Shown piece after piece: positions 41,819 through 50,236 of a stretch of DNA of 59,160 nucleotides. The DNA is taken from NCBI GenBank assembly GCA_030530315.1, contig JAUMVG010000011.1:2814-61973 (forward strand). The letters run 5' to 3'. The translations under genes were made by a program, and so were the position numbers. The notes below the pieces were generated by a model. That model did not search any database, had not been told where the DNA came from, and was given only the letters and a program-made list of their open reading frames with translations. Source of the DNA: Clostridia bacterium (lineage in GTDB: Bacteria > Bacillota > Clostridia > Christensenellales > Aristaeellaceae). Position 1 is the stretch's first letter; each line of letters starts with the position of its first letter.

Positions 41819-41883
41819 CTGTCGTACTTCCCTTTCATCGTTTCATGTTTCCCGGGCGTTTCACGGTCCCGCCGCAAAGCGCC

Positions 41884-42246
41884 CTATCGCCGGCTGCCCG
41901 TCACGGCGCACACCGCGTTGATCAGCACCGCCGTCAGCACCGCGTACAGCAGGCCTGGAGCCTCGAAGCCCTCCACGAGCTTATCGCAGCCATAGATCAG
42001 CCCCACGTCGATGACTATGCCGAACAGCCCCAGGGTCAGGCAGCCCAGGGGCGCGGAGAGCACCCGCAGCACGGGCCTCAGCAGCAGGTGGGCGATGCCC
42101 AGCAGCGCGCCGGTCACCAGCGCGGGCTTGAGCTGCTCCAGCGTGGGCGTTCCCTCGTACACGCCCATCATCATCGCCACCGTGGGCACCGCCAGCACGC
42201 AGCATAAAAATACGATGGTTCGGCTTCCGCTTCTCTTCTTCTTCAC
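41884..42246 (-). CDS. Small holin-4-type membrane protein
   Basis: A 120-aa integral membrane protein with four predicted helices. The segment LLRPVLRVLSAPLGCLTLGLFGIVIDVGLIY matches the phage_holin_4_2 / YvlD family (RPhLphLShPLtlLTLGLF pattern). Despite the name, these chromosomal proteins are not known holins. The start is GTG at 42246, 8 nt after GGAGA. The upstream edge lies 15 bp from a MITE-like element. Confidence 0.8.
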   Translation of the reverse strand: MKKKRSGSRTIVFLCCVLAVPTVAMMMGVYEGTPTLEQLKPALVTGALLGIAHLLLRPVLRVLSAPLGCLTLGLFGIVIDVGLIYGCDKLVEGFEAPGLLYAVLTAVLINAVCAVTGSRR

Positions 42247-42261
42247 GCGTCAATCTCCTTA

Positions 42262-42421
42262 GAGTGTATTTCAAAAATTAGGGATGTGCAGTTTCGAGCA
42301 GATAATCATTCATTTCAAGGCGGTTTTCCGCAGGCTTAGTGGGGCTAAGTCAAGGGAAACCAACGCTGAAATGGAGGATTAGATGCCGAATATGCATCTT
42401 TCCGAATTTAGAAACAGACTC
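42262..42421. repeat. MITE-like element with ~38-bp terminal inverted repeats
   Basis: Imperfect ends GAGTGTATTTC...GATGTGCA (42262-42300) and the complement of GAGTCTGTTTC...GATGCA (42384-42421) are inverted. The middle folds further: CATTTCA/TGAAATG, GGTTTTCC/GGAAACC and CTTAG/CTAAG are nested. No coding capacity. Its right end forms the last four codons and stop of the pseudouridine synthase gene. Confidence 0.75.
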
Positions 42422-43130
42422 CAAAATAGGCTCCTATGTCGTCACGGAACGCCGCCCAGGCGCCCTCGTCCGGCGGTGCGCTGACAAAGCGCATCGCCTC
42501 GTGCCGGGTGGGGTGATCGAAGGTCAGCGAGGCCGCCCACAGGGCGATCTGCTGGCCCGGCCTGCCGCCGCCGTAGCGGGCGTCCCCCCACAGGGGAAAG
42601 CCCGCGTGGGCGTGCTGCACGCGGATCTGGTGGGCGCGCCCGGTGAACAGCTCCACCTCCAGCAGCGTCAGCCCGTCGCGCCGGGCCAGCGGCCGCGTCA
42701 CAAGCCGCGCCCGCTTCGCCCCGGGCGTGCCCTCCGGCACCACCCGGACCATGCCCGTGCTCCCGTCCTTGAGCAGCGCGTCCTCAAGCTCAAGCGGCCG
42801 GATCACCTCTCCCCGGGCCACGGCCAGGTAGCGCTTGTCCTGGGCGTGGCCGGCGAAGTCCGCCGACAGCCGCGAGGCCGCCTTGGAGGTCCGGGCGAAC
42901 ACCATCACGCCGCCCACGGGCCGGTCCAACCGGTGCACCAACCCGAGGTACACGTTGCCCGGCTTTTGATATTTATTGCCAATATAGCGCTTCAGTATGC
43001 TCAGAAGGTCGTCGTCCCCGGAGCTGTCCGCCTGCACGGGCAGGTTCGGGGGCTTCACCACCACCAGCAGGTGGTTGTCCTCGTAGAGCACGTCGATGGC
43101 GAACCTTCCCGCCCGCACCCGTTCAACCAT
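42408..43130 (-). CDS. RluA-family pseudouridine synthase
   Basis: A 240-aa RNA-modifying enzyme. The catalytic aspartate is in LVHRLDRPVGGVMVFART; LYEDNHLLVVVKPPNLPVQ and FTGRAHQIRVQHAHAGFPLWGDARYG are hallmarks of the RluA/RluD/TruC group. No S4 domain is present. ATG 43130 follows GGGGAGG. The last residues GVCF and the stop come from the terminal repeat of a MITE-like element, so the original C-terminus may have been slightly longer. Target site on rRNA or tRNA is unknown. Confidence 0.93.
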   Translation of the reverse strand: MVERVRAGRFAIDVLYEDNHLLVVVKPPNLPVQADSSGDDDLLSILKRYIGNKYQKPGNVYLGLVHRLDRPVGGVMVFARTSKAASRLSADFAGHAQDKRYLAVARGEVIRPLELEDALLKDGSTGMVRVVPEGTPGAKRARLVTRPLARRDGLTLLEVELFTGRAHQIRVQHAHAGFPLWGDARYGGGRPGQQIALWAASLTFDHPTRHEAMRFVSAPPDEGAWAAFRDDIGAYFGVCF

Positions 43131-43237
43131 GGGCCTCCCCCTCTTCGCATGGGTTCTCATCCCGACCATTGTAGCATTTTTCCCGCCGGGATGCAACGCG
43201 AGGCGCGCCTTTCCCGCCCCAAACGGTCATTTTCCCA

Positions 43238-43266
43238 TTGAAATTGAGCCCCGCATATGCTATGAT
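43238..43266 (+). promoter_or_regulatory. Promoter of the PfkB sugar kinase gene
   Basis: TTGAAA (43238-43243), 17 bp, TATGAT (43261-43266), 23 bp before the start codon. Confidence 0.7.
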
Positions 43267-43289
43267 AGGCACAATGAGGAGGGATTATT

Positions 43290-44246
43290 ATGTATGATGT
43301 CACTGCGCTCGGCGAACTGCTGATTGACTTTGCCCCCAAGTCCGTGGACGAAGCGGGCTACCCCACCCTGGCCGCGAATCCCGGCGGCGCGCCCGGCAAC
43401 TTCCTGGCCGCGCTGAACAAGTACGGCTGCTCCACCGCCATGATCGGCAAGGTGGGCGACGACATGTTCGGCCGCCTGCTGCTGAACACGCTGCGCCTGG
43501 CGGGCATCGAGACCCGGGGCATCGTGGTCGACCCGAACCAGTTCACCACCCTGGCCTTCGTCTCCCTGGACGCCAACGGCAACCGGGACTTCAGCTTTGC
43601 CCGTAAGCCCGGCGCGGACACCTGCATCAACGCGGATGAAATGGATGCCAGCCTGATCATCGGCAGCCGGGTGTTCCACTTCGGCACCCTCTCCCTGACC
43701 GACGACCCCGCCCGCACCGCCACCCACTGCGCGGTGGAGCTGGCAAAGGCCCGGGGCGTGCTGGTCAGCGTGGACCCGAACCTGCGCAAGCCCCTCTGGC
43801 CGAGCATGGACGCCGCCAAGGAAGCCATCGAGTGGAGCCTGCACCAGGCGGACATCGTCAAGATCAGCGACGAGGAGATCGAGTTCCTGTGGGGGCTGTC
43901 CCCCGAAGCGGGCGCCCAGAAGCTGCTGAACGAGTACGGCGTGTCCCTGGTCTACGCCACCCTGGGCCCGAAGGGCTGCCACGTGGCCAACCGCAACGGC
44001 ACCGCCACCGTGGCCTCCCCCACCGGCATCAAGGTGATCGACACCACCGGCGCGGGCGACATCTTCGGCGGCAGCGCCATGAGCCGTTTCCTCAAGCTGA
44101 ACAAGGCCCCCGGCGACCTCACCGTCCAGGAGATGACTGACATCACCCGATTTGCCTGCACCGCCGCGAGCCTCTCCACCCAGAAGCACGGCGGCATCTC
44201 CAGCGTGCCGGAGCTGGAAGAGGTGGAAAGGAAGCTGGCGGAGTAA
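43290..44246 (+). CDS. PfkB-family carbohydrate kinase (fructokinase-like)
   Basis: A 318-aa ribokinase-fold kinase. Substrate loop NPGGAPGNFLAALNKYG (first PfkB signature) and the catalytic GAGD in IDTTGAGDIFGGSAM (second signature). The N-terminus VTALGELLIDFAPK and overall pattern fit fructokinases. GAGGAGGG precedes the ATG. It is a single-gene unit with promoter and terminator. Fructose is the likely substrate but other sugars are possible. Confidence 0.93.
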   Translation: MYDVTALGELLIDFAPKSVDEAGYPTLAANPGGAPGNFLAALNKYGCSTAMIGKVGDDMFGRLLLNTLRLAGIETRGIVVDPNQFTTLAFVSLDANGNRDFSFARKPGADTCINADEMDASLIIGSRVFHFGTLSLTDDPARTATHCAVELAKARGVLVSVDPNLRKPLWPSMDAAKEAIEWSLHQADIVKISDEEIEFLWGLSPEAGAQKLLNEYGVSLVYATLGPKGCHVANRNGTATVASPTGIKVIDTTGAGDIFGGSAMSRFLKLNKAPGDLTVQEMTDITRFACTAASLSTQKHGGISSVPELEEVERKLAE

Positions 44247-44292
44247 GCGCGAAAGCGTCTCTTCGGCAGTCTACACCCCATGCGTTTGGCGG

Positions 44293-44328
44293 GGCGGCGA
44301 TGAAAACCATCGCCGCCTCCGCTTTTTT
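44293..44328 (+). terminator. Terminator of the PfkB gene
   Basis: A 10-bp stem GGCGGCGATG/CATCGCCGCC with an AAAAC loop; a short TCCGC stretch and six T residues follow. Confidence 0.85.
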
Positions 44329-44466
44329 GCGCCATTTTTCAAGCCTCCGCCTTTCTGTCCCCTCGGGATTCTTTTTTCGTATATTCTTTATAAATTAACG
44401 CAGACTAATCATTGAGTTCAAGCCGACGTTCTATAATGGTTACACGAAAATGAAGGAGGTAATCCC

Positions 44467-45210
44467 ATGGGAAAACTTGATGGAAAAGTCGCAATCATCA
44501 CTGGTTCCACCTCCGGCATGGGCCGGGACACCGCCTACCTGTTCGCCAAAGAAGGCGCGAAGGTGGTCGTGACGGGCCGCAATGAGGCGCGCGCCCAGGC
44601 CGTCGTGGACAAGATCAAGGCCGACGGCGGCGAGGCGATCTGCGTCATCGCGGACACCAGCGACCTGAATGCCCCCCAGAAGATCTTCGACGCCACGATG
44701 GAAGCCTACGGCACCGTGGACATCCTGTTCAACAACGCGGGCATGCTGAGCCTGAAGCCGATCCTCGACTGTTCCCTGGAGGAGTTCCAGCGGGTGATGA
44801 CCGTGAACGTCACCTCGGCGTTCCTGCTGAGCAAGCTGTGCGCGCCGGTCATGAAGGCCAAGGGCGAGGGCCACATCATCAACACCTCCTCCGTGGCGGG
44901 CTGCGCGGCCCACTGGGGCCCGGTGGCCTACTGCACCAGCAAGCACGCCATGAACGGCCTGACCAAGTCCATGGCCCTGGAGCTGGGGCCGGAGATCCAC
45001 GTGAACGGCATCCAGCCCGGCACGATCCTCACCGCCATGCTGGACGAGGCCGGCGGCGAGGCCGCCATGGGCTTCATGAAGGACCGCTCTCCGCTGCACC
45101 GCGTGGCGCAGGGCAGCGAGATCGCCACCGTGGCGCTGTTCCTGGCGACGAAGGACTCCTCCTTCATCGACGGCCAGCTGATACGCGTGGACGGCGGCGT
45201 GGACATCTGA
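44467..45210 (+). CDS. SDR-family oxidoreductase
   Basis: A 247-aa short-chain dehydrogenase (FabG-like). Cofactor loop TGSTSGMGRDTA, NNAG (residues about 90-93), catalytic Ser in NTSSVAG and YxxxK as YCTSKHAM. The C-terminal DGQLIRVDGGVDI is typical. GRNEAR after beta-2 suggests NADP preference. The ribosome-binding site is AAGGAGGT, with a TATAAT at 44432-44437 upstream. Substrate cannot be deduced; no pathway genes are adjacent. Confidence 0.93.
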   Translation: MGKLDGKVAIITGSTSGMGRDTAYLFAKEGAKVVVTGRNEARAQAVVDKIKADGGEAICVIADTSDLNAPQKIFDATMEAYGTVDILFNNAGMLSLKPILDCSLEEFQRVMTVNVTSAFLLSKLCAPVMKAKGEGHIINTSSVAGCAAHWGPVAYCTSKHAMNGLTKSMALELGPEIHVNGIQPGTILTAMLDEAGGEAAMGFMKDRSPLHRVAQGSEIATVALFLATKDSSFIDGQLIRVDGGVDI

Positions 45211-45237
45211 TCGAAGGCGGCGCCCTTTCAGTGCAAA

Positions 45238-45282
45238 GAGGCTCTCCGCCCCGAATCCTCGGATTCGGGGCGGGGAGCCTCT
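45238..45282. terminator. Bidirectional terminator between SDR and iorB
   Basis: A roughly 22-bp stem, AGAGGCTC-CCGCCCCGAATCC against GGATTCGGGGCGG-GAGCCTCT, with a 2-nt loop. It lies between convergent genes and can serve both. Confidence 0.85.
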
Positions 45283-45300
45283 CGTCTTTCGCTCAAGCTG

Positions 45301-45870
45301 TCAGGCGTTTCTGCCCAGCTGGAACGCCTTCTTGTTCATCTCCAAGAACTTCGGCGGCACCGTCTCCTCGATGGCCTTGATCCAGGCCTCCTCGGGGAAG
45401 TCCATGTGCCGGGACAGCACGCCGATCAGCACCACGTTCACGGCCTTGGGGCTGCCCGCCTGCTCTGCCAGCGCCAGGGCGTCCACCGCCTGCACGTCGG
45501 CCATGGCGGAGAGCTTCTCCACAATGCCCTCGGGATAGGCCATCGCGCCGGTGATGACGGGCATGGGCCAGGTCTTCTGGGTGTTTGTAATGAGTTTCCC
45601 ACCTTTTTTGAGATAGGAAATCCACCGCGCGGATTCCAGGATCTCAAAGGACAGGATATAGTCCGCCTCGCCCTGGTCCACGATGGGCGAATACACCTTG
45701 TCGCCGTAGCGCACGTAGGTCACCACCGAGCCGCCCCGCTGGGACATGCCGTGCACCTCGGACAGCTTCACGTCGTAGCCCGCGCCGATCAGCACGTTGC
45801 CCAGCAGCTTTGAGGCCAGCAGGGTGCCCTGCCCGCCGACGCCGACGATCATGATGGAAGTGGTCTTCAT
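45301..45870 (-). CDS. iorB: Indolepyruvate:ferredoxin oxidoreductase, beta subunit
   Basis: A 189-aa gamma-type domain of the 2-oxoacid:ferredoxin oxidoreductases: SIMIVGVGGQGTLLASKLLG and VHGMSQRGGSVVTYVRYG. With IorA it oxidatively decarboxylates aryl pyruvates (from Trp, Phe, Tyr) to aryl-acetyl-CoA, reducing ferredoxin. It starts 1 nt after the IorA stop. A strong terminator follows. Confidence 0.95.
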   Translation of the reverse strand: MKTTSIMIVGVGGQGTLLASKLLGNVLIGAGYDVKLSEVHGMSQRGGSVVTYVRYGDKVYSPIVDQGEADYILSFEILESARWISYLKKGGKLITNTQKTWPMPVITGAMAYPEGIVEKLSAMADVQAVDALALAEQAGSPKAVNVVLIGVLSRHMDFPEEAWIKAIEETVPPKFLEMNKKAFQLGRNA

Positions 45871-45871
45871 A

Positions 45872-47611
45872 TCACTTGCCCTCCTTCCGCTCGAACGCGC
45901 CGAATTTGCACATCTGCTCGCACAGGCCGCAGCCCACGCAGATGGTGGCGTCGATCGACGCCTTCTTGTCAGAGAACCGGATGGCCGGGCAGCCGATCTT
46001 CATGCAGCTCTTGCAGCCCTTGCACTTCTCCGGATCGATGGACAGGGCGGGCTTGGCTTTCACGTACTTCAGCAGCGCGCAGGGCCGCCGCACGATGATG
46101 ACGCTGGGGGCGTCCGCGGCGATCTCCTCCTTGATGGCGGCTTCCGTGGCGGCCATGTCCTGGGGATCCACCACGCGCACGCGCTCGATGCCCGCGGCGC
46201 GGCAGATGTCCTCCACCTTGATGGGATAGGTGGGCTCGTTCTGCAGCGTCAGGCCCGTGGTGGGGTTCTGCTGGTGGCCCGTCATGCCGGTGATGGAGTT
46301 GTCCAGCACCAGCACCGTGGCGATGGACTTGTTGTAGGCCAGGTTCACCACGCCGGTGATGCCGGAGTGCATGAACGTGCTGTCGCCGATGACGGCGACG
46401 GAGCGCTGCGCGGCCTCCTGGCCCAGCACCTTGGTGTAGCCATGGGCCATGCCGATGGAGGCGCCCATGCACAGCACGGAGTCCACCGCGTTCAGCGGCG
46501 CGCCGCTGCCCAGGGTATAGCAGCCGATGTCGCCCAGCACGGTCAGCTTCAGCTTGCTCAGCACCGTGAACAGGCCGCGGTGGGGACAGCCGGGACACAT
46601 CACCGGCGGGCGGCCCGGAACGGCCTCGTCATAGGCGTCGAAGGCGGGCAGCGCCTCGCCCATGGCCCTGCGCAGCTTGTTCTGGGACAGCTCGCCCAGG
46701 CAGCCGAACAGGTCCTTGCCGCCGTCCACCCGGATGCCGTTGGCCCGCAGGTGGTTCTCGATCACGCCGTCCAGCTCCTCCACCACGATCAGGCGGTCCA
46801 CCTTCCCGGCGAAGTCCTTCAGCAGCTGCACCGGCAGCGGGTTCACCAGGCCCAGCTTCACCACGCTGGCCTCGGGGAAGGCCTCCTTCACGTACAGGTA
46901 ACAGGTGCCGGAGGTGACGAAGCCAAGGGCGGTGTCCCCCATCTCCACCCGGTTCAGGGGCGTGGTCTCAGCAAAGGCGCGCAGCGCGTCCATGCGCTTC
47001 TCCACCTCGATGTGGCGCTTGACGGCGTTGGCCGGGGCCGCCACGTACTTCTGCGGGTTGCGCTCGTAGGTCTTGAGCGCGCGCTCCTCCCGGTCGAACA
47101 GCTCCACCTGGCACTGGGAATGGGCCACGCGGGTGCACGTGCGCAGCACGGCGGGGGTGTCGAAGGTCTCGGAGATCTCATAGGCCGCCTTCACGAAGTC
47201 CCGGCACTCCCGGGAATCCGAGGGCTCCAGCATGGGCAGCTTCGCCGCGATGGCGTAGTGGCGGCTGTCCTGCTCGTTCTGGCTGCTGTGCATGCCCGGG
47301 TCGTCCGCCACGCACACCACCAGTCCGCCGTTCACGCCGGTATAGGAGGCGGTGAACAGCGGGTCCGCGGCCACGTTGAAGCCCACGTGCTTCATGGCGC
47401 AGAAGCTGCGGGCCCCCGCCAGGCTCGCGCCCACGGCGGATTCGGCGGCCACCTTCTCGTTGGGCGCCCATTCCGCGTAGATCTCATCGTAGAGGGCCGC
47501 CTGCTCCGTGATCTCGGTGGACGGCGTGCCCGGATAGGACGACACAAACCGACAGCCCGCTTCGTACAGTCCGCGCGCCACCGCCTGGTTGCCCAGCATC
47601 AGCTTTTTCAT
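45872..47611 (-). CDS. iorA: Indolepyruvate:ferredoxin oxidoreductase, alpha subunit
   Basis: A 579-aa subunit carrying the thiamine-diphosphate sites and two iron-sulfur clusters. N-terminal NQAVARGLYEAGCRFVSSYPGTPSTEI; TPP-domain MCPGCPHRGLF and GDIGCYTLG; C-terminal ferredoxin motifs CKGCKSCMKIGCP and CVGCGLCEQMC. ATG 47611 follows AAAGGGAG. It forms an operon with iorB. It supports amino-acid fermentation or, in reverse, aromatic amino-acid synthesis. Confidence 0.97.
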   Translation of the reverse strand: MKKLMLGNQAVARGLYEAGCRFVSSYPGTPSTEITEQAALYDEIYAEWAPNEKVAAESAVGASLAGARSFCAMKHVGFNVAADPLFTASYTGVNGGLVVCVADDPGMHSSQNEQDSRHYAIAAKLPMLEPSDSRECRDFVKAAYEISETFDTPAVLRTCTRVAHSQCQVELFDREERALKTYERNPQKYVAAPANAVKRHIEVEKRMDALRAFAETTPLNRVEMGDTALGFVTSGTCYLYVKEAFPEASVVKLGLVNPLPVQLLKDFAGKVDRLIVVEELDGVIENHLRANGIRVDGGKDLFGCLGELSQNKLRRAMGEALPAFDAYDEAVPGRPPVMCPGCPHRGLFTVLSKLKLTVLGDIGCYTLGSGAPLNAVDSVLCMGASIGMAHGYTKVLGQEAAQRSVAVIGDSTFMHSGITGVVNLAYNKSIATVLVLDNSITGMTGHQQNPTTGLTLQNEPTYPIKVEDICRAAGIERVRVVDPQDMAATEAAIKEEIAADAPSVIIVRRPCALLKYVKAKPALSIDPEKCKGCKSCMKIGCPAIRFSDKKASIDATICVGCGLCEQMCKFGAFERKEGK

Positions 47612-47751
47612 GGCAATTCTCCCTTTCAGATTCCGGCGCGCCGCGCTGCCGCGCCGCGCCACGACGCATAGTCATTGACTAATATGATAGCACAAACCCA
47701 CGGCCGGTGCAAGGGCGCTTCGCGCAATTTGGCGCATCGGTCGCCTTTTTC

Positions 47752-47786
47752 ACACAAAGCGCCGCCGGGATCGCTCTCGGCGGCGC
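47752..47786 (-). terminator. Terminator of the peptidoglycan-binding protein gene
   Basis: The stem GCGCCGCCGAGA/TCCCGGCGGCGC is followed on the minus strand by TTTGTGTG. Confidence 0.65.
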
Positions 47787-47810
47787 AATTTCCAACTATT
47801 CGACTGTCTC

Positions 47811-49346
47811 TCAGCCCACGGCGTTCTGGGCCATGGGATCCTCGGTGGGCTCGGGCTCGTCGGCCGCGGGCTCCTCCGCCGCCTCGTCTTCCTCTGCCTC
47901 CGGGGCAGGCGTGGGCTCCGCGCCCTCAAACAGGCGCTGCTGGAAGGCGTTGTCGGCGATGCCGGTGGGCTCCATGCCGAAGGCTTCCTGGGCCGCGCGA
48001 ATGGCCTCCTCGGTCATCGGGCCGAAGTTGCCGTCCGCCACGCCGGTCAGGTAGCCCAGTTCGATCAGGCGGGCCTGCATGGCGGCGACCTCGTCGCTCT
48101 TGATGCCGCGCTGCAGCGTGGGATACACGACCTCGGAGGTGGGCTCGGGCTCGTCGCTCTCCACCTCAAACAGGATCATCTGGGGCACGCCGTCATTGTA
48201 GGTGGTCACCACCAGGTAGGCCATCTCCTCGCCGGTGGCGGAGTACTGATAGCGCTTGTACAGCATCTTGGGGGTGTCGGAGACCACCGCGACGTCGTAA
48301 TTGCCAGCGATCTCGGCGTCCATCAGCTGATAGCCGCGCTCCGTGGACGCGCCGGACTCGCTGCGCAGGCTGATGTCCACCACGTTCTGGGGCACGATCG
48401 TCGCCGTGCCGGCGTAGCCGTTCAGCACCAGCTCGAAGCCCGCGCCGGCCTCGTTGCCCTGCAGGCGGTACTGGGTGGAATACTTGGCGGCGAAATCGGT
48501 GGGACGCATGAAGTCCTTCATCGTCTGGGTGAAGCTGATGGTCTCGTAAGGCGCGTCGGTGGCCGTCACGCGGGCCGTGCCGTCCGACAGGATCTGGGTG
48601 GAATAGGTGAAGCTCTCGCCATAGGGCACGATCGCGATCACCTGGGGGCCTTCCTCGACGGGGGCCTCCGTCTCCGCGGGCTGCTCGCTCACCTCGGGGG
48701 CGGCGGCCTCATCGGGCGCGGCGGTCTCGGCGGGGGCCTCGTTCTCCGCAGGCGTCACCTCTGCGGGCGCTTCGGCGGCGGGCGTCGCCGTCGCGGCGGA
48801 TTCTTCGGCAGGCTCCTCGGCGGGCTCCTCCGCAGGGGCTTCGGCGGGCTCGGCCTCGGGCTCCTCAGCGGGCACTTCGGCAGGTTCCTCAGTGGGCTCC
48901 TCGGCAGGCGCTTCAGCAGACTCCTCCTCGGGGAAGATCGCCGGCTCGCCTTCAATGGCGCCGTCGGGCTCGCCCTCAGGGAAGATCTCCGGCGCTTCGG
49001 TCGCCTCCGGCTGTTCAGCCTGGGGCTCTTCAGTCGGGGCCGGGGTGGGCGTGGGCGCTTCGGTCGGCGCTTCGGTGACCATCGGAACGGGCGTCGGGGT
49101 CTCGGTCGGCGCCTCGGTGATCTCCGGCGTGGGCGTCGGGGCCTCGGTCGGCACCTCGGTGATCTCCGGCGCGATGACCGTCTCAGGCGTTCCGGCGGCG
49201 AACCAGCGATAGGCCAGGATGCCCAGCGACAGGCCGAGGATGAAGAATATGATGCCGACAATCAGCATGCGCCTGCGATACTTTGCGCGAACGCGCTGTA
49301 TACGCGCCTTCATGGCCGCGCTCTGTCTCGGTGAAATCTTATTCAT
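47811..49346 (-). CDS. Membrane-anchored P/E/A/T-rich protein with peptidoglycan-binding domain
   Basis: A 511-aa protein: a basic cytoplasmic N-terminus (about 27 residues), one membrane helix (LIVGIIFFILGLSLGILAY), about 180 residues of low-complexity Pro/Thr/Glu/Ala repeats (EAPTPTP, then AEEPAEEP types), a folded domain at about 235-400, and a PG_binding_1 domain at about 405-465 (LQRGIKSDEVAAMQARLIELGYLTGVADGNFGPMTEEAIRAAQ). A short acidic tail follows. It probably spans the wall and binds peptidoglycan. The repeat codons are nearly uniform, which invites slippage. Confidence 0.85.
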   Translation of the reverse strand: MNKISPRQSAAMKARIQRVRAKYRRRMLIVGIIFFILGLSLGILAYRWFAAGTPETVIAPEITEVPTEAPTPTPEITEAPTETPTPVPMVTEAPTEAPTPTPAPTEEPQAEQPEATEAPEIFPEGEPDGAIEGEPAIFPEEESAEAPAEEPTEEPAEVPAEEPEAEPAEAPAEEPAEEPAEESAATATPAAEAPAEVTPAENEAPAETAAPDEAAAPEVSEQPAETEAPVEEGPQVIAIVPYGESFTYSTQILSDGTARVTATDAPYETISFTQTMKDFMRPTDFAAKYSTQYRLQGNEAGAGFELVLNGYAGTATIVPQNVVDISLRSESGASTERGYQLMDAEIAGNYDVAVVSDTPKMLYKRYQYSATGEEMAYLVVTTYNDGVPQMILFEVESDEPEPTSEVVYPTLQRGIKSDEVAAMQARLIELGYLTGVADGNFGPMTEEAIRAAQEAFGMEPTGIADNAFQQRLFEGAEPTPAPEAEEDEAAEEPAADEPEPTEDPMAQNAVG

Positions 49347-49389
49347 ACGCTTACAAAGCCTCCTGCAAACGACAGATATACTTATATTA

Positions 49390-49419
49390 ATTATAGCCAG
49401 CGCCTCAATCGAACGTCAA
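49390..49419 (-). promoter_or_regulatory. Promoter of the peptidoglycan-binding protein gene
   Basis: On the minus strand, -35 TTGACG (49414-49419), an 18-bp spacer and -10 TATAAT (49390-49395). A 9-bp inverted repeat GCCAGCGCC/GGCGCTGGC (49396-49404, 49430-49438) brackets the -35 region and could be an operator. Confidence 0.7.
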
Positions 49420-49513
49420 GTCGAATCTCGGCGCTGGCACTACATTCTCGTGACGAAATTGTGACCTTTCGCCCCGCCTCGAGACGCTCCCGTTCAGGAC
49501 ACCGCGCCGCGGG

Positions 49514-50044
49514 TCAGATGCCGATCTCTCCCTCCGGCTGCAGGGCCTCCACGTTGGGCAGGTCCGCCAGGGACTGCATGCCGAAGTGCTGCAGGAACTT
49601 GTCCGTGGTGCCGTAGAGGATGGGCCGTCCCAGGGTCTCCCGCCGGCCCTGCTCCTCGATGAAGCCCTTGTTCAGCAGGCTCTGCACCGAGTAGTCGCAC
49701 TTCACGCCGCGCACGGCCTCGATATCGCCCTTGGTGACCGGCTGGCGGTAGGCGATGATGGACAGCGTCTCCAGCACCGCCTGGGAGAGGGGCTGCTTCT
49801 GCAGCGGCTGCAAAAACGCCTCGACCTGCTCCGCGTACTTCGGGCAGATGGACAGGAACACGGTCTCCCCGCTGCGGTTCAGCTGGATGCCCCGGTTCTC
49901 CAGCGCCAGGTGGTCCCCCAGCGCGGCCAGGGATTCCTCCAGCTCGGAGACCGTCAGGTTCATCGCGTGGGCCATCGCGTCGACGCGCACCGGGTCGCCG
50001 GAGACGAACAGTATCGCCTCGATCACCGCGCTCAGATTTTCCAT
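49514..50044 (-). CDS. scpB: Segregation and condensation protein B
   Basis: A 176-aa ScpB: tandem winged-helix domains, with LSAVIEAILFVSGDPVRVDAMAHAM at the start and LETLSIIAYRQPVTKGDIEAVRGV and LGRPILYGTTDKFLQHFG later. ScpB works with ScpA and SMC in chromosome condensation. scpA, normally just upstream, is not in this window. ATG 50044 is preceded by GGGGTG at a spacing of about 8 nt. Length is normal. Confidence 0.95.
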   Translation of the reverse strand: MENLSAVIEAILFVSGDPVRVDAMAHAMNLTVSELEESLAALGDHLALENRGIQLNRSGETVFLSICPKYAEQVEAFLQPLQKQPLSQAVLETLSIIAYRQPVTKGDIEAVRGVKCDYSVQSLLNKGFIEEQGRRETLGRPILYGTTDKFLQHFGMQSLADLPNVEALQPEGEIGI

Positions 50045-50172
50045 GGGCCCGCACCCCTTTTCAAAAAGCATGCCAGTAGTGTATCACAATCCCGCCCGGC
50101 AATCAAGCGCGGAACGTCAAGCCCTGTTTAAATCCAGGGCACGTTCCCGCGGCCCATTCCCCGAAAACCGTA

Positions 50173-50201
50173 TTGCAAAGCCCTCCAAAATGTATTACAA
50201 T
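50173..50201 (+). promoter_or_regulatory. Promoter of the Cof-type phosphatase gene
   Basis: TTGCAA (50173-50178), a 17-bp spacer and TACAAT (50196-50201). Transcription should start near 50208, which argues for the GTG start codon at 50237 rather than 50216. Confidence 0.7.
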
Positions 50202-50236
50202 AAGACTGGATATTTGTGAAGGGACATGATTATACC

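Noticed and set aside
41884-42246. Phage holin / prophage remnant
   Set aside because: The holin-4-type family is widespread on chromosomes; no other phage gene is nearby.
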